From: Ischnura elegans
Taxonomy: Eukaryota > Arthropoda > Insecta > Odonata > Coenagrionidae
Reading direction: 5' to 3'
DNA: 64,000 bases
Assembly (NCBI RefSeq): GCF_921293095.1
Contig: NC_060259.1
Coordinates: forward strand, 48,651,812 to 48,715,811
Shown here: piece by piece, positions 38,383 to 50,221 of the stretch
Layout of the letters: each line of letters opens with the position of its first letter
Position numbering within the stretch: position 1 is the first letter of the stretch
Position numbers and translations under genes: made by a program
The notes under the pieces: generated by a model
What the model was told of the DNA's origin: nothing
The model's database searches: none
Seen by the model: the letters and a program-made list of their open reading frames with translations, nothing else

Positions 38383-38397
38383 TCAGCTGGTGTCTTT
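38383..38397 (-). CDS. Minus-strand exon family, copy 1, last exon
   Basis: After acceptor CTCACAG the phase-0 reading is Lys-Asp-Thr-Ser-stop, with TGA at 38385-38383. The intervening intron is about 125 nt and begins GTGAGT. The same sequence in copy 2 (AAAGACACCAGCTGA near 55320) keeps the stop but has lost the AG acceptor. Tentative. Confidence 0.3.
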   Translation of the reverse strand, partial: KDTS

Positions 38398-38522
38398 CTG
38401 TGAGGTCTTTTTGCATGAATAGCGGAAAAACAACTCACTTTTTCGAGGTTTGAACGCTTTTAATAGAAGCATGGTCCTCGACCAAAGAAAGCTAAACAAA
38501 CTTCAATGAAACGTGCACTCAC

Positions 38523-38575
38523 CTCGGCTGAATATCCTCCATACTCTTCACCGTAGGCTCTTTGAGAATCATTGT
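38523..38575 (-). CDS. Minus-strand exon family, copy 1, GEEYGGYSAE exon
   Basis: A 53-nt exon-like segment encodes SQRAYGEEYGGYSAE and ends on a codon boundary at a consensus donor (GAG|GTGAGT). It is preceded by TTCAAG as a possible acceptor. Related segments at 55458-55516 and 59082-59128 keep the GE(E/D)(Y/N)GG(Y/F) core while the surrounding DNA has diverged, which suggests past coding constraint. The upstream exon is unclear: here a possible micro-intron of about 66 nt starts GAAAGG, where copy 3 has GTAAGT. The parent gene is not recognised; this may be the 3' end of a small Gly/Tyr/Glu-rich peptide gene. Confidence 0.35.
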
Positions 38576-39116
38576 CTTGAAGCAAAACATAGAAACGGTG
38601 AATACTTAGCGTTAAACTCATACAGTTTCAATAACCTTTCCGCATCGCGGCCATCCAAATCCCGTCGCACAGTGGTCCGAATACATAAAAAGGTGGACGA
38701 AAATCATTGTTTTGACTTTTTTGAAACCCGATTTACCAAAGCAATTTATGCAGTAATACTTCTGGAGCACCACACTCCCTGCTTACTTTTTATTAAAAAA
38801 ATTATTTACCTACTTATATTGCGTCAATGTTGCGCTAATTTTAAAGGAAACGTACTATTTCCGTTTTTTCAAAAATTACGGATTTAAGATATATTTTTTT
38901 GGTTTTACGTCGCCAATTATTTTGGAAAAACAAATTTGTACCATAAAAATATAGACATAATACTATCATCAAATTTAGATATCGAACTTTTAGCAGTGCT
39001 GATAATTGAGGTAGGAGTAAGTGAAGAGGAGTCAATTTTTTTGCAAAAAAATTCGCATAAATGTTCAGTATTAAACAGTGACGTCAATTTGCGCGGAAAC
39101 TTAAGTTGGTGATAAG

Positions 39117-42055
39117 TATAGCGCGGAAAAAAAGTCTCCAATTTTTCAAAAAAAGTCGCCTAAAAAGTCGTCAATATTTTTTAAAAAAGTCTATTTAAAA
39201 GTCTGAGTTATTTCCAAGTGGCTGAATTTAACTGAATTGATGGAGAAAAGAGGGTAGAGATGCGGATTCGTGGGTTTACGTGTTATTTTATGGACTTTTA
39301 AGACATGAGATCGTCATAATTTACAAAACATTTCTTTAAATTCTGAATAACACTTTCTTTGATGATCAGCAATTGTTTAAGAATATAGTTGACCCCTGCA
39401 ATTTTATTTAGCTGATCAATATCTATCTTTATTTTGAAATAGGGAAATTAAAGTCAAATTAAAGGTTGTGGACCACAGATTTTATTTATTAATTGTATGA
39501 TATAAAATAAAGGAAAAAAAACGTATTTTCATTCACTTTGAGTTGTATTTCCAAAAACTTATTTAATGAAATAGTGACAGATAAGGTATTTTTCTATGTT
39601 TTCTATCGTAAATTTTGTGCGACGTTCGGTCAAAATAGGTTTATACGTCGAAACCGATTGCTCAACTTCCCATGTTGTAATAGGAGCATATCGCAGCGTA
39701 GCCACTTAAGGTGAGCTTTTGTAAAACATTATATGTCTGCCCCTTGACCTCTCCGTTGAGAATCTGAGCTGTATCAGTCATAAACTTGTAGCCTTCGTTT
39801 TCATCAAAAACTTTGCACAATTTTCCATAAACACTTACGGCTTGTTCACACTTTACACATTCAAGTTTCTTCTTCGCATCCATTATTGTCGACACCGAAT
39901 CACTGAGGCTCAGGATGGAATATTCAAGATATTTGATTTTTTCCACCAAAAACCTAAAGGATGCAGAAATACATATCATTTCCAGTGGGAGTTTGCTATC
40001 TTCTAAGAGTTCTCTAGCATTTCCTATGCATTCTGCATCGTCTTAAGGGTCAATATTCTGTATCACCTGAAGTAAAAAATTAAAATACAGTTTTCCTCTT
40101 AAATTTAGAACGTGCAGTTGTAATTATTTTTAACTGAGCAAAATTGCAGGAATTCTATTTCATATAATTAAATTGATTCATCAGTCACAATCACAACCAA
40201 ATAATTACTTACATTCTTAACTTTCTCGAAGTGCTGTGCTTGAACACGCAAGCTTCCAGCCATGTTTCAAATTTCGAGAGGACTGGATCCAGAGGCAATG
40301 GCAGATCACAGCAAAATGTTTTGTTTATTTCCACGCGCGATGGTGCTTTCAAAAATACCTACGAAATTTTTAAAAATTAGTTCTGCAGTAATATATTGGA
40401 AAATTTATTTTTAGTTTTATTAACGGCAAATACCTACCTTCATAATGGTAGAGACCCGCTTATTTGCAGTGGGAAATCTTTAGCAAATTTCTTCGCATAC
40501 TCTGTGAAGAGCATGCACTGCCCTTCTTTAATATTTTTCCATAAACGATGTGAATAGAGGGTGTTTTGACTTTTGAGTAGGAAATTTCAATGCCACAAAT
40601 AGCTCGCACAAGTCCAAAGCAAACTCATCGCCGGTGGCTGCAAACGATAGTTGGCTCTGTCGTAAACTCTGCAGGCTCACGGTCCCCTTAAATTCACATG
40701 AGATAGATGCAATGAGCTGTCAATGTGCTGTTTCACATGTGACTTTTTGTCCGATGAATTCTTGAAAAATAATAAGAACGATAAATTATTATGAGAATTA
40801 CTTTTAAAGTTAATTATTCAGCATAGCTCAAAATAGGTCTTTGTATTTTTATAAAGAATTATAATTAAAAACACACACAATGTACATATAAGATTTATCT
40901 CACAATTTTGAGTTATTCGGGAATGCCAAAAAATTCTTAAGATAATAATTATAATGATTAAAGTCGTCAGATTCAAAAGTTGTATTGATACTCATGGTTT
41001 TTTCACAAGCATTGCAGTAAATACTGTTGCTAAGTACTTGCAGGTACTTGCATAATGAAGCATACGTAGTCAGCTTGGCTTCTGAAGACACCTGTCCTTT
41101 CACCTTGTACATTTTCTTGGGCTGGGCTGCACAAACGAGCAGACGATGGTCTTGCGACGCTTGAGGACCTCAGCAAATGACTGAAACTTTACGCGGCTTA
41201 CTCGAATATATAAAATTGTGTTCATGCAATGTGTATACATTAACCAGTCCTTGTTGAGCCTTCATTTTTCCTCTTCGTCCGAGTGCCAAGAGCGCATTGT
41301 TTGCCTCTACAATGTAGGCTCATTTCGTAACCATCTACTCTCAACGTGAGACATTCACTTCGTCGGAAATTCTACATAACCTTTCATATATTTGTATCAT
41401 TTTTCCACTAATCTCCCGCAAAAAAGCAGAAGGCTACCATACAGTGTAGCGATGTCCCCTTGTCAGCAGACCACCCGGGTTCAAATAAGTTGGTTCATAA
41501 TGTCCCTTTGTGAAGTCTTTGAACACCCTTAGCAAAAAAAGGGAGAGGTGGCCCAGGGAAAGAAGCGATATGTGAATTTAACATGCAATTGGATAAGTAC
41601 GTAGGGAGCTCTACCCTCACATATCCAAACCACCTTCGAGTTGAAGCACTGCATGGGTTTACTTCATGAACGGTGGAGTAATCTAAATAATTCATTGCAG
41701 CTTCCGGAGCTATTAATAAAATTCCGCATTAGTAATTGTTAGTAGCTTACATTTTACGGTAAAAATCTGCTCCGTGTAGTATGCACCGCATAAAAAACAA
41801 GATTTTCCCGACACAAAAATGAACAAGTGTGGTCACAACAGCCAAATATTAACTTAGGTAGGTATTTTCAATAAAAAAAGTCCCAGAAAAGTCGCTTTTA
41901 ATCGAAAATGTCCCGCCACAGCAAAAAAGTCCCAATAAGTCTCTAAGAAAGTCATTGAAAACTGTTTTATTTTATGATATTGGTGAAGATTTGTATTTAA
42001 AACCACAAAAAGCCCACCTTTACAAAAAGTCGAAAGACTTTTCTTCCGCGCTCAA
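39117..42055 (-). mobile_element. Complete hAT transposon, 2.9 kb, inactive
   Basis: Flanked by perfect 8-bp target duplications GTGATAAG (39109-39116 and 42056-42063), as expected for the hAT superfamily. Terminal inverted repeats are AGCGCGGAAAAAAAGTC (from 39120) and the complement of AGCGCGGAAGAAAAGTC (ending 42052), with one mismatch. Both subterminal regions (39128-39205 and 41870-42045) are crowded with AAAAGTC repeats, plausible transposase binding sites. The interior carries a broken transposase on the minus strand. Confidence 0.85.
39662..41112 (-). pseudogene. Broken hAT-type transposase
   Basis: Three minus-strand pieces line up in family order. At 41112-40900 is an N-terminal part with a BED-like zinc finger (YCNACEKTMS, then a His). 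At about 40690-40530 is a segment reading DEFALDLCELFVALKFP then HPLFTSFMEKY, followed by stops. At 39979-39662 is a helical C-terminal part (LVEKIKYLE...DAKKKL...GYKFM). The organisation resembles hAT-derived proteins of the CGGBP1-like type common in arthropods. Stops and frame changes separate the pieces, so no protein can be made. Confidence 0.6.
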
Positions 42056-42599
42056 GTGATAAGAAAGTACAGTATTATAAAGATATAGTGAAAAAATCAG
42101 CTGCAAGTTTTTCAAGTAACCGAATAACAGCGATTTTTGTGCCTATCCGCCGCACACATGAGCGTCAACACACGAGCATCAGCGCAGTGTAGACCCGTGG
42201 TATTATGTCTTTCTATGTTTATTTGACAAGGATTAAAAAAGAAATACGTTAAACATTTTATATACTATTTTCTATTTTATCACTACCCAAACTTACAAAA
42301 TGGAACGATAAAATGATTTCGGTGATCAATGTCATGCGCATTTGTGACGCAAGGAGAGGAGGAAGAAAATATGTTCTTTTAACGCGTATGTGCACGACTT
42401 CAATCGCGTTTTAGTAATCTTTTGATGCAAAGACGACAGGCTGCTTGCACCACTGTTGGTAAAACGCACCATTTACTCTCCTTCTTTCTCCCGATCCGAA
42501 ATGGCAGGAGACCCATTGGTCCTTAGTCGGGACACTTAGCTATATCACACTGACGCACCGCCCAACTTGACTTGTTTTATTCCCAAACCTCCGAATACA

Positions 42600-42752
42600 G
42601 CTCTCATAGGGCATTTAAAATCGGGGCATTCAACAATGAAACGTACACGAAAAACAATGCCCTGGATAAGGGAAACTTACCCAGGCGGGTCTCGAACCCG
42701 CGACCTCATGTTTGGCAGGCGAGGACTTGACCCCGCCGCCACCTAGGCCGGC
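42600..42752 (-). mobile_element. tRNA-derived SINE
   Basis: On the minus strand the head begins GCCGGCC near 42752, with an A-box-like TAGGTGGCGGCGGGG (42745-42731) and a near-consensus B box GGTTCGAGACC (42698-42688), spaced about as in a tRNA. It continues into an unrelated body with AT-rich sequence to about 42600 or beyond. The cloverleaf is not intact, so it is not a working tRNA. The 3' end is undefined. Confidence 0.6.
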
Positions 42753-42759
42753 AATTGCT

Positions 42760-44689
42760 ACACTTATTGCTACACTTGAGGTATTTTTACTGTAAGTAAA
42801 ACACACGTGTAAACAGATGAGATTTTTACCCTCCATCTACTTCCACTTGGATGGGTTTGATTGCAAGTCCGCCGCTAGAATGCATTTTCGCACAAATTCA
42901 AACATATCACATTTTTAGTACGCGGTCCAACCATACCCCGCCGAGTTATCCAGGGGAAGTCACAGGATCCCATGGGCAACGATTTCTTCCCTTTTTTCAA
43001 CATTCCCAAGTTCCGGTCGAAACTTTTTGGAACTCTTCAGTTAAGCGTTTTCTGTCGATGCCCACCATCAATTGATAAGAACTCTATTGGCTATATTTTT
43101 TGCGATTTGTAATGATCTCACAAGGAAGTTCACGAGTTTAAATAACTATAAATCTCGTGATTCTGTGATTCATTAATTCCTGACAACCACAGAAACAACG
43201 ATTATTCAACTAGTACTATGGCTTCATTTACTTCTGTTTCTAGTTTCCGTTTTTATAAATAGGTCTAAAATGAGGTGCCATGGTAAGTTGTTCTAGATTT
43301 ACTTGCATTAAAAATGAGAATTTCCCAGCGTATAGGCTGTTGTGTAGCCTTCTGCAAACCAGTGTTTTTAAGTGTTGACTTCCTAGCGGAGAGAACTGCA
43401 GGAAAAAATTCAGGGGATAAAAGGGAAAAATGTGGGCCCACGAAAAAGGAATTTGAACGAATGTCAAGAGAGTTGTTTTCAACTAATCGGATATGAGGAG
43501 ACAAAACTTGAACTTTTAATTTTGTGAAAATGAAATTTGTTTATTCCAATGAGAGAAGATGGTGAGCTTGTTCGCGATAAAACTCATTTTTTAGAGAAGA
43601 ATATTACTTGGTTGGATTAAATTATTGATATACCAGATTTTGTCTTTCGTAACCTTCCAAACACCTCAGCTTTGTATTATCCTTGTATTGTAATGGTAAT
43701 ATAGGGTTCCCTGGGCTTTTGTTGAAATGATAAATTTTTTTAACTGCTGACTCCGATTAAAATAAGGATAAGCTAAGTAAAGAATTCAACCGCTCAAATA
43801 ATACGACCAACTAAATTGCTAAGGGAAAGAAACTAGCTTAAAATAAATTCCCCCGTAAAGTTGTATTTTTTAAAAAAAAAACGAGACTAAGAGAGGCAAG
43901 AGGCGCAGAAGCGTGTCTTCTTAAATAAACTACAATGACTACCACAATACATAGAATTATTACATGGTGCATATGTGATCGAGTAGGCTCTTCTTCCAAT
44001 TGGGTAACTGTCGGAGGAGGCCTAGGAATCGTGAATTAAAGATATAAGAAAATATTGCGAGCATAATAAAAAAAGGACCTTTTGAGTAAGTTGTAGAGTT
44101 TTCTGTTTCTTAGGGACCCACGTAACATTGTTGTTGTACCAGCGAGGTTTTTTAAATATCTAATTTCAGTTTGTACAGAATATATTAGTTGATTCGTTGG
44201 CGTAGAATTTCTAAGAAGTATTTTCATGGTACGTCAGTGTGTTTTTTACCTGATTTGGCTACAAACTCCGTGTATGATTTATAAAGCTTATCGTAAAATC
44301 TAATGAAGTTGCATGTATCAAATGCATCAATATTCCGTCTTAGTTTCACAAATGAGTCTTTTCAAATTTTTCAAACAGCAAAAATTATTATGCGATCACT
44401 TGTACCGTAAATAATATTGATTTTTTTTATGATGGCCTAATGTTTTTTTATTTCCTCTCATAGAATTGTCAAAAACTTGGTTAAGTGCGTGAATGGCTAG
44501 AGCGTTAAGTGATATCACGCTAATTTTCCAATTCTTTGAGTTTAATTATTCTGTTTAAGAATCCCAATTTAGAGATGGGAGATGAAAATTTCCAAAAAAA
44601 TGGAAAATTAGGTGTTTCACAAAATTCAAGAAATAAAAAGTAAGATAAAAAAGTGTCTTTAATCACTGTAAACTAACCAAACGGATATA
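42760..44689. other. No supported gene
   Basis: AT-rich intergenic DNA. Frames at 42851-43075 (+), 43240-43504 (-) and 44036-44227 (-) have no recognisable domains. Confidence 0.5.
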
Positions 44690-44879
44690 ACTTAAAGTAG
44701 GCCAATTTAACGAATAAGATATGCCATTGAGTAAAGGAATCAGGAATGAAATTTTCCGCCCTATAAAACATTTATCACGATAGATGAGTTGCTCTCGGCA
44801 GCCGGGACTTAATGGATATGAAGAAATGATTTTCTTGATAGAAATTCAGCAGCTAATGCGCGCAGCCATAACTTGCGAG

Positions 44880-45145
44880 CAGTGGCGTAAATATAGGGGG
44901 ATTAGGGGATAGGTCCTCCCCAAAGTCTCAGACAATTTAAAAAAATATTTAAATCTATAGTCTAGTTATCACGCATAATATCTGCATCTGCTTAAAGTTA
45001 AATACTAATCGCCAAAATGATGTAAAATATTTTTTCAGGCATGCCGTTTTTCAAAAATTTTCCCGGAACCCTTATTGTCTGGGATGGGGGTCGCTGCCCC
45101 AGGCCATCCCATCCCCCCCAAAGCATATGCCTAGTTGCGCCACAG
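44880..45145. mobile_element. hAT-like MITE with perfect 8-bp target duplication, upstream of gene B
   Basis: 266 bp with termini CAGTGGCGTAA...TTGCGCCACAG, flanked by CTTGCGAG at 44872-44879 and 45146-45153. Gene A keeps the unoccupied site (ACTTGCGAGCACAGCATATT near 19321). Insertion therefore followed the gene duplication and lies about 300 bp upstream of the predicted start of transcription. Open frames 44998-45333 (-) and 45041-45274 (+) lie in it and are not genes. Confidence 0.9.
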
Positions 45146-45307
45146 CTTGCGAGTACAGCATATTTCCGGAGAAATATTAAATTAGACCAAGCTACGCATG
45201 CCTCACTGATACATGATGCCATCGCCGCTGAATCTCCGGCACCTGATTCCAAAGAGCCAAGCCAGCGTCTTTGACGGGAGACCTGTCTGACCTTCTGAGG
45301 AAATGAC

Positions 45308-45366
45308 AAGTCACACATTTGCGTTACTTCCAAATTCCTTCTTCACAGCTCATTGACGGAGATACA
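45308..45366 (+). promoter_or_regulatory. Conserved proximal promoter element, gene B
   Basis: Counterpart of 19489-19551 with only a few differences over about 60 bp, ending about 75 bp before the predicted start site. Confidence 0.55.
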
Positions 45367-45439
45367 TGTTGGGGGGTGGGAAGGAAGGAGGCAACCACAA
45401 ATTAGAGGTCGTTTTTTAGTTGCGCCTCCATAGCGCTAA

Positions 45440-45473
45440 TCAGTTGGTGCCGTGACTTCGTATGAAGCAGATC
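45440..45473 (+). promoter_or_regulatory. TATA-less core promoter (Inr + DPE), gene B
   Basis: TCAGTT, a consensus arthropod initiator, sets +1 at A45442. AGATC at +28 to +32 (45469-45473) fits the DPE consensus RGWYV at the canonical position. Gene A shares the arrangement. Confidence 0.65.
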
Positions 45474-45549
45474 AACACCGTGTACAACTAATAAACCTTG
45501 TAATACTCGTGAGTGAAATTTTTAAGCGTTTACTTTAACCATATCCTAA
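45442..45549 (+). other. Predicted non-coding first exon, gene B
   Basis: Ends at TAA|GTAAGT (45549/45550), conserved with gene A. The acceptor is likely TTTTTTGAAG ending at 45650, giving a leader intron of about 100 bp. The alternative downstream CAG seen in gene A is absent here. Confidence 0.45.
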
Positions 45550-45706
45550 GTAAGTACACTCAAAGCTCTTTGCTTCTTCACTTTGCAGCAGTTTTTAATC
45601 ACAACAGTGAATGTTTTGATCATTTAAAATTTTCATTGTGTTTTTTGAAGGTTTTGTTTTCTTAAAAACCATCGTGAATCGCCATTGAAGAGGGAATCAC
45701 CCAACG

Positions 45707-46027
45707 ATGAATTTACTCTTTATACTTTCTGCCATTACGGTGGCTTCCGTAATTGCGACAATAGGCTATAGTGAGAATGATTCACCTCTGTTGGACAAAT
45801 TGCTGAAAGCCAACAAGATGAGCGAGCATAATATAACAGAAGTTTTGAAGGACCAGGGAATCGGTGGTGGCGAGCATGGCGTAGGAGGAGCGGAAATCAT
45901 TGAGAACATCACGACGTCGGACAGAATACCTGACTACGGATTGGAACACTTCCCTTCCAGTGCAACTGCCGGTGTAAGCACAAAAATCACCCCACCCCGT
46001 AACCCCCAAGGTGGTGGCCTCGAGAAG
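45707..46027 (+). CDS. Gene B, coding exon 1 (signal peptide + QGIGGGE domain)
   Basis: 107 codons to donor GAGAAG|GTATGT at 46027/46028, phase 0. Residues 1-20 form a hydrophobic signal peptide (MNLLFILSAITVASVIATIG). The core KDQGIGGGE...VGGAE at about 48-63 is the best conserved part versus gene A. The remainder is Ser/Thr/Pro-rich with possible N-glycosylation sites (NIT in EHNIT and in ENITT). Joined to exons 2 and 3 it gives a protein of about 237 residues: signal peptide, hydrophilic ectodomain, single membrane span and basic cytoplasmic tail, i.e. type I topology. Function unknown and no family recognised. Intact frames, splice sites and promoter suggest that B is the functional member of the pair. 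Confidence 0.75.
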
Positions 46028-46609
46028 GTATGTTCAGTGAAAATACAGATTCTATTGAGAGTGATGAGCAGTTAAATTTTTTTACCACAACGATTTACGA
46101 GTGCGATTTAAGTGTATCCCAGGTCTTGTTAAAGGGTTTATTAATCACTTTTTCCATGCACGTCAGGTTTATTTGATGTTTACGACTGTAAATGTTTCGC
46201 AAACTTGTGTCACTTTAATCCACGCATAGTCACTGCTATCCATGGGTCATTCTCCCACAAGCGTACAAAATTATGTCCATGGGCTACCATAAAAAGACCG
46301 AGATTAATATTTCAAAACTAAATTGGCATATTCTTAATTGTAGCCTTTTACTAATGGTAGTGACAAATTAGTGAAGAAAGAAATTATATTCCCCAAATTT
46401 TATGTGCATGGACTATGATTCTTCATATCCGTGGATAGTTCCACATAGATTTTCGAAGTGTTTTTTTGCATTAATAACTTTTACTAAGCAGCTTATCATA
46501 CAATCTATCATTGAATAAGTTACAGCAATATTAACAATTCAAAATAGTCTTTTTGGGTTGATTTTATGTCATAATATTTATTATAAAATTAAAAAAAATT
46601 GTCCCACCC

Positions 46610-46985
46610 TAAAAAAAATGTCCGTGGAGACACAGGAAAGGGTGAATTATTCATAAGAGATGGTAGCAGCCCTGAACAACCAGTGTGTAGAGAAGGAGAT
46701 TGTCAGCTTTATTGTGTTGTTTGAGTTTATACTCGGTTTAATAAATTTCTTAACGCTGGAAGTAAAAACTTTTGTTCATTATTTTGATAGAGCCAAGATC
46801 ATCAGTCATGTCCGTGGACAAGTAAAAATAAAATATTTTACTAATTACAATTGAGATGTCTTGTACAGCTATAAGATGCAAGTTCAATGTAGTAGTCTTA
46901 ACTTAATGTAAGTCCCAACTATAACTTAATTTAGAGGAAATCGTCATGTTCGTGGACATATGTATCATTTCCGTAGACAGCTCAG
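46610..46985 (+). repeat. Cluster of GTCCGTGGA-like motifs in gene B intron 1
   Basis: ATGTCCGTGGAGAC (46618), CATGTCCGTGGACAAG (46807), CATGTTCGTGGACATA (46944) and TTTCCGTAGACAGC (46967) share a core. Two are followed by AGTAAAAATAAAA. Absent from gene A intron 1. The cause is unknown; perhaps an inserted repeat. Confidence 0.45.
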
Positions 46986-47428
46986 AAGTAAAAATAAAAA
47001 AAGTGTAAATATTAATAACGATCTCTGCCACTTAAGTCATTAGATTTTATGATTGACAAACTGTAATTACACAATTTTGATTCTTATGCAAACAATTTTT
47101 TGAATTTTACTTGCAGAAAATGCACGTTTTCTGTAAATTAAACCCCATGCATTAAATTAAACTGCGATTTTATTTCACAACTATTTTTCAGTGCTAAACG
47201 CGTAAATAATTTTTAGGCTTCTATTTTTGCAAAATTGTTTAGGATTATATTTATTTCTTTTATATTTTTTTTACTCTTGTGTAATATTATCTTACCATGC
47301 ATTAAGTGAGAGTTTCATTCAGAACCTACTATTTTTCTCATCCATGCATTTCACGTTGGCTATCAAGCACGGTACAATATTTCTGCACATAAAAGTTTTT
47401 TTTAATCATTTAAAAAATGAAAATGTAT

Positions 47429-47484
47429 TTTAAATTAGACATAATTTTGGCGGTATGAATACCGCCAAAAATATGTCTAATTTA
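47429..47484. repeat. Hairpin in gene B intron 1
   Basis: AAATTAGACATAATTTTGGC followed by GGTAT pairs, with one mismatch, with ATACCGCCAAAAATATGTCT and following bases; the loop is 1-3 nt. Arms of about 26 bp. Confidence 0.8.
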
Positions 47485-48271
47485 AACAACATTTTGGCCA
47501 TGCAAATATTGCTGTGAAATTTGCTTCACGTTCAGTCATTATAGTTTAACAATCAAGAACTTAACTGAATTTTTGGAATGGCTGGAAATTTTTCAGAAAA
47601 TACCTACGTTAAAATGCGATGATTTTACTAATGTTGTTTCTAATTTTTTTTCTGCAAATACTTCTAAACTACTTGCTGTGTTTTGTAATGGTTTAATTTC
47701 GCATATGCAGTGTTTTTGACGACAGACAGCTGTCTATCAAACCGATGTAATGAATAGCATGGTGTATTATTAATATGCAATATATTCTAATTAGTATATT
47801 GTTATCTACAGAATGTCATATAAATCTCATGCATGCAAGCAAATTAATTTATTAATCACATGTATAAACCTAAAAATATTTTTGCAATAATTGGCACATT
47901 TCCGAGCAAGCAGTTCGTTTTTGTATTCATTTAAAATGAGGCTTTAGATATCGATGTTAATGTTTGTCTTTTACAATTTAAACTTTCCTAGGGACAGCCT
48001 ATCCTAGGTATCAAATAAATGTATATGTTTTGATGAAAGAGAGAGATGGCAAATTTTATCTAATAAATATGACATATTTCCACCTATAGGTGATTTTCAA
48101 CTACGAAGTAATCTAAAATTATACTTGAAAATGACATAAATGTTGATACGCGTACATTATTTAAGAAAAAGTGGAAAATTGCCTCCTCTCTTTTGCAATA
48201 AATCTGAATGACACTCCACTACATCTCACCTGCCTAACTTACTTAAATATATACATTATTCTTTCATTCAG

Positions 48272-48499
48272 GATATGAATAATGAGCAGACAATTGAGAA
48301 ACCCAAGCGCGTCGGCAAAAAACGCAAAGGTGAAGCCAATAAAAGCAAATCGGGTCCCGGCATCAAGGGCGAGCGCAACAGGGGAAGCACCCCACCAGAC
48401 CGGCGCAGTGACCTCTCAGCCGATGAGACATGGAACACTTCATTGTCCGGCAATTCAGACGGAGGACCAAATCCAACCGATGAACCCGGCCGGAAAACG
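48272..48499 (+). CDS. Gene B, coding exon 2 (charged linker)
   Basis: Acceptor TTTCATTCAG ends at 48271. The exon is 76 codons in phase 0 to donor ACG|GTAGAC at 48499/48500. The product is rich in Lys, Arg, Gly, Asn, Ser and Asp with a basic cluster GKKRKGEANKSKSGPG, and is likely disordered. Same exon boundaries and phase as gene A exon 2 (73 codons), with moderate identity. It probably forms the membrane-proximal stalk. The two other open frames over this interval (48282-48503 and the minus strand) are shadows. Confidence 0.7.
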
Positions 48500-50221
48500 G
48501 TAGACTTGTAGAAAACTTGATTCCTCCTTACTCTCCACTAGACAATAAAATCCTTCATTTTTTCTGGTCCCTGTCCTGAGCAGCGCTGCTTAAGGCCCTA
48601 ATGACTACTTTTTTTTAACAAATAACACTAATTCTTTCCCAAAACCATATCTCTGAAACCTTGACATTACCCTCAATCTTTCCAAGATTTTTACAATTTG
48701 CCAACTATTATCCTTTTCCACCTTATTAGCTCCAAAAATTAGATATTTTGTGCTTAGACATGGTACAATTTAACTTTGCACACTAACAAACGTTTTTATT
48801 TTTACAATTTCTATGAATTTGAACGGTTCAACGTCAATTGGAAAACATTTTCTCTTTAAGACCTCATCAAAATGTTGTGTGTCCGTTGGCATTGATTGGG
48901 ACCGTGCAATAAAAAGCTTGGGTTGGCACGAAGTTAAACATTACGAAACTTACTGTTACTCAAAGCAATGTCTGACTCCATCGTTTTAATTTGTTAGATT
49001 ATTAAGCGTACCATATGCTCACATTTGCATGCTTTCTTTGGATATGAGTATCTATTATTTCAACACATACTTCATTCTGATATCTCTCAATAGTTTTTAC
49101 CTCGTTGATTCCTATTTAATAAATTTCTGCCCATGTTCTTACTTCCATGCCTTATATTCGCATGCTCAGACTGGTTTATTTGGCACTTATACACATATGT
49201 TATGTATGTTGAATATTCATTGCTTAATGCAGGAATTTTAGAGATTATTGGTATATTTAGCCTTTAGCTCACACCTGCATTATAACAGATATACTATCTG
49301 AAATAGTCCTGTTTTCATTTATGGTGGACACACAAAATCTCTAATCTTTCATATGTTAAAATGTAATTGCCTGATCAAGGTTGAAATATTTTTAATTGAG
49401 TGTTGTTTTCTCGTTTCAACATAATTTTTTCGTTCTCTAATAAAAATTCATTAACATATGATTGTGTGTCATATAATAGTTTTTTTAAGGTTAGTTTTTT
49501 TTTGATTGCTGGTTTTTCTAATTTCTAATAATTTTGAGCGCAAAAGAATTCTTTCTTAATAGTATTCTATAGTTGAGTTTGAATAACTAACCCACATGCA
49601 AGTCAAAGTTTTTCATAAATATTTCGACTAAGTAAGCTGCACAAAAAGAAGTATACTTTAAAACTTGACGGTTGTATATTCCAGAACGACCTGAACGAGT
49701 GATTCCGTGAAATGCATACAGGAACACTAGATTACCTTCGATTAAAACTCGCCCACACAGCATTAGTTCAAATTATCATGTCACTATTTTCAATGTACTG
49801 TTTGCCAAAAGAAAAAGGTTGCCATTTGAACAGTTTTTATGGTTTACATATGAAATCAGTTCCAATTTTATTTACTGTGCCATTAGAGTTAGGCATTGAA
49901 ATATAAGACATCATTATTGGGATAAGAATTAAAATTTTAATTAGTATCATTTTCACTAGCCATAGTATCATAAGACTTATCAAAATAACGAAAGAGATGA
50001 TAAAATTCAAATGTTGACATTAATGATCTATCCATCGAAGCGGTTACATTGAAGTCCATAGAGAAATCGATTTTAAAAAATGAAACAGTGGTAACTCCGC
50101 CGTAAATAATATATCATAATTAAGTGTTTATCAGCACAAGCCTTGAGCTTCAGACATATTTTCATTTACATTATATCGCCATAATAATACCTACTCTTAA
50201 TACTTCATTTATACTAGAGAT

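Noticed and set aside
42672..42752. Functional tRNA gene
   Set aside because: A and B boxes are present but the acceptor and anticodon stems do not form a clean cloverleaf and the sequence continues into a non-tRNA body, as in a SINE.
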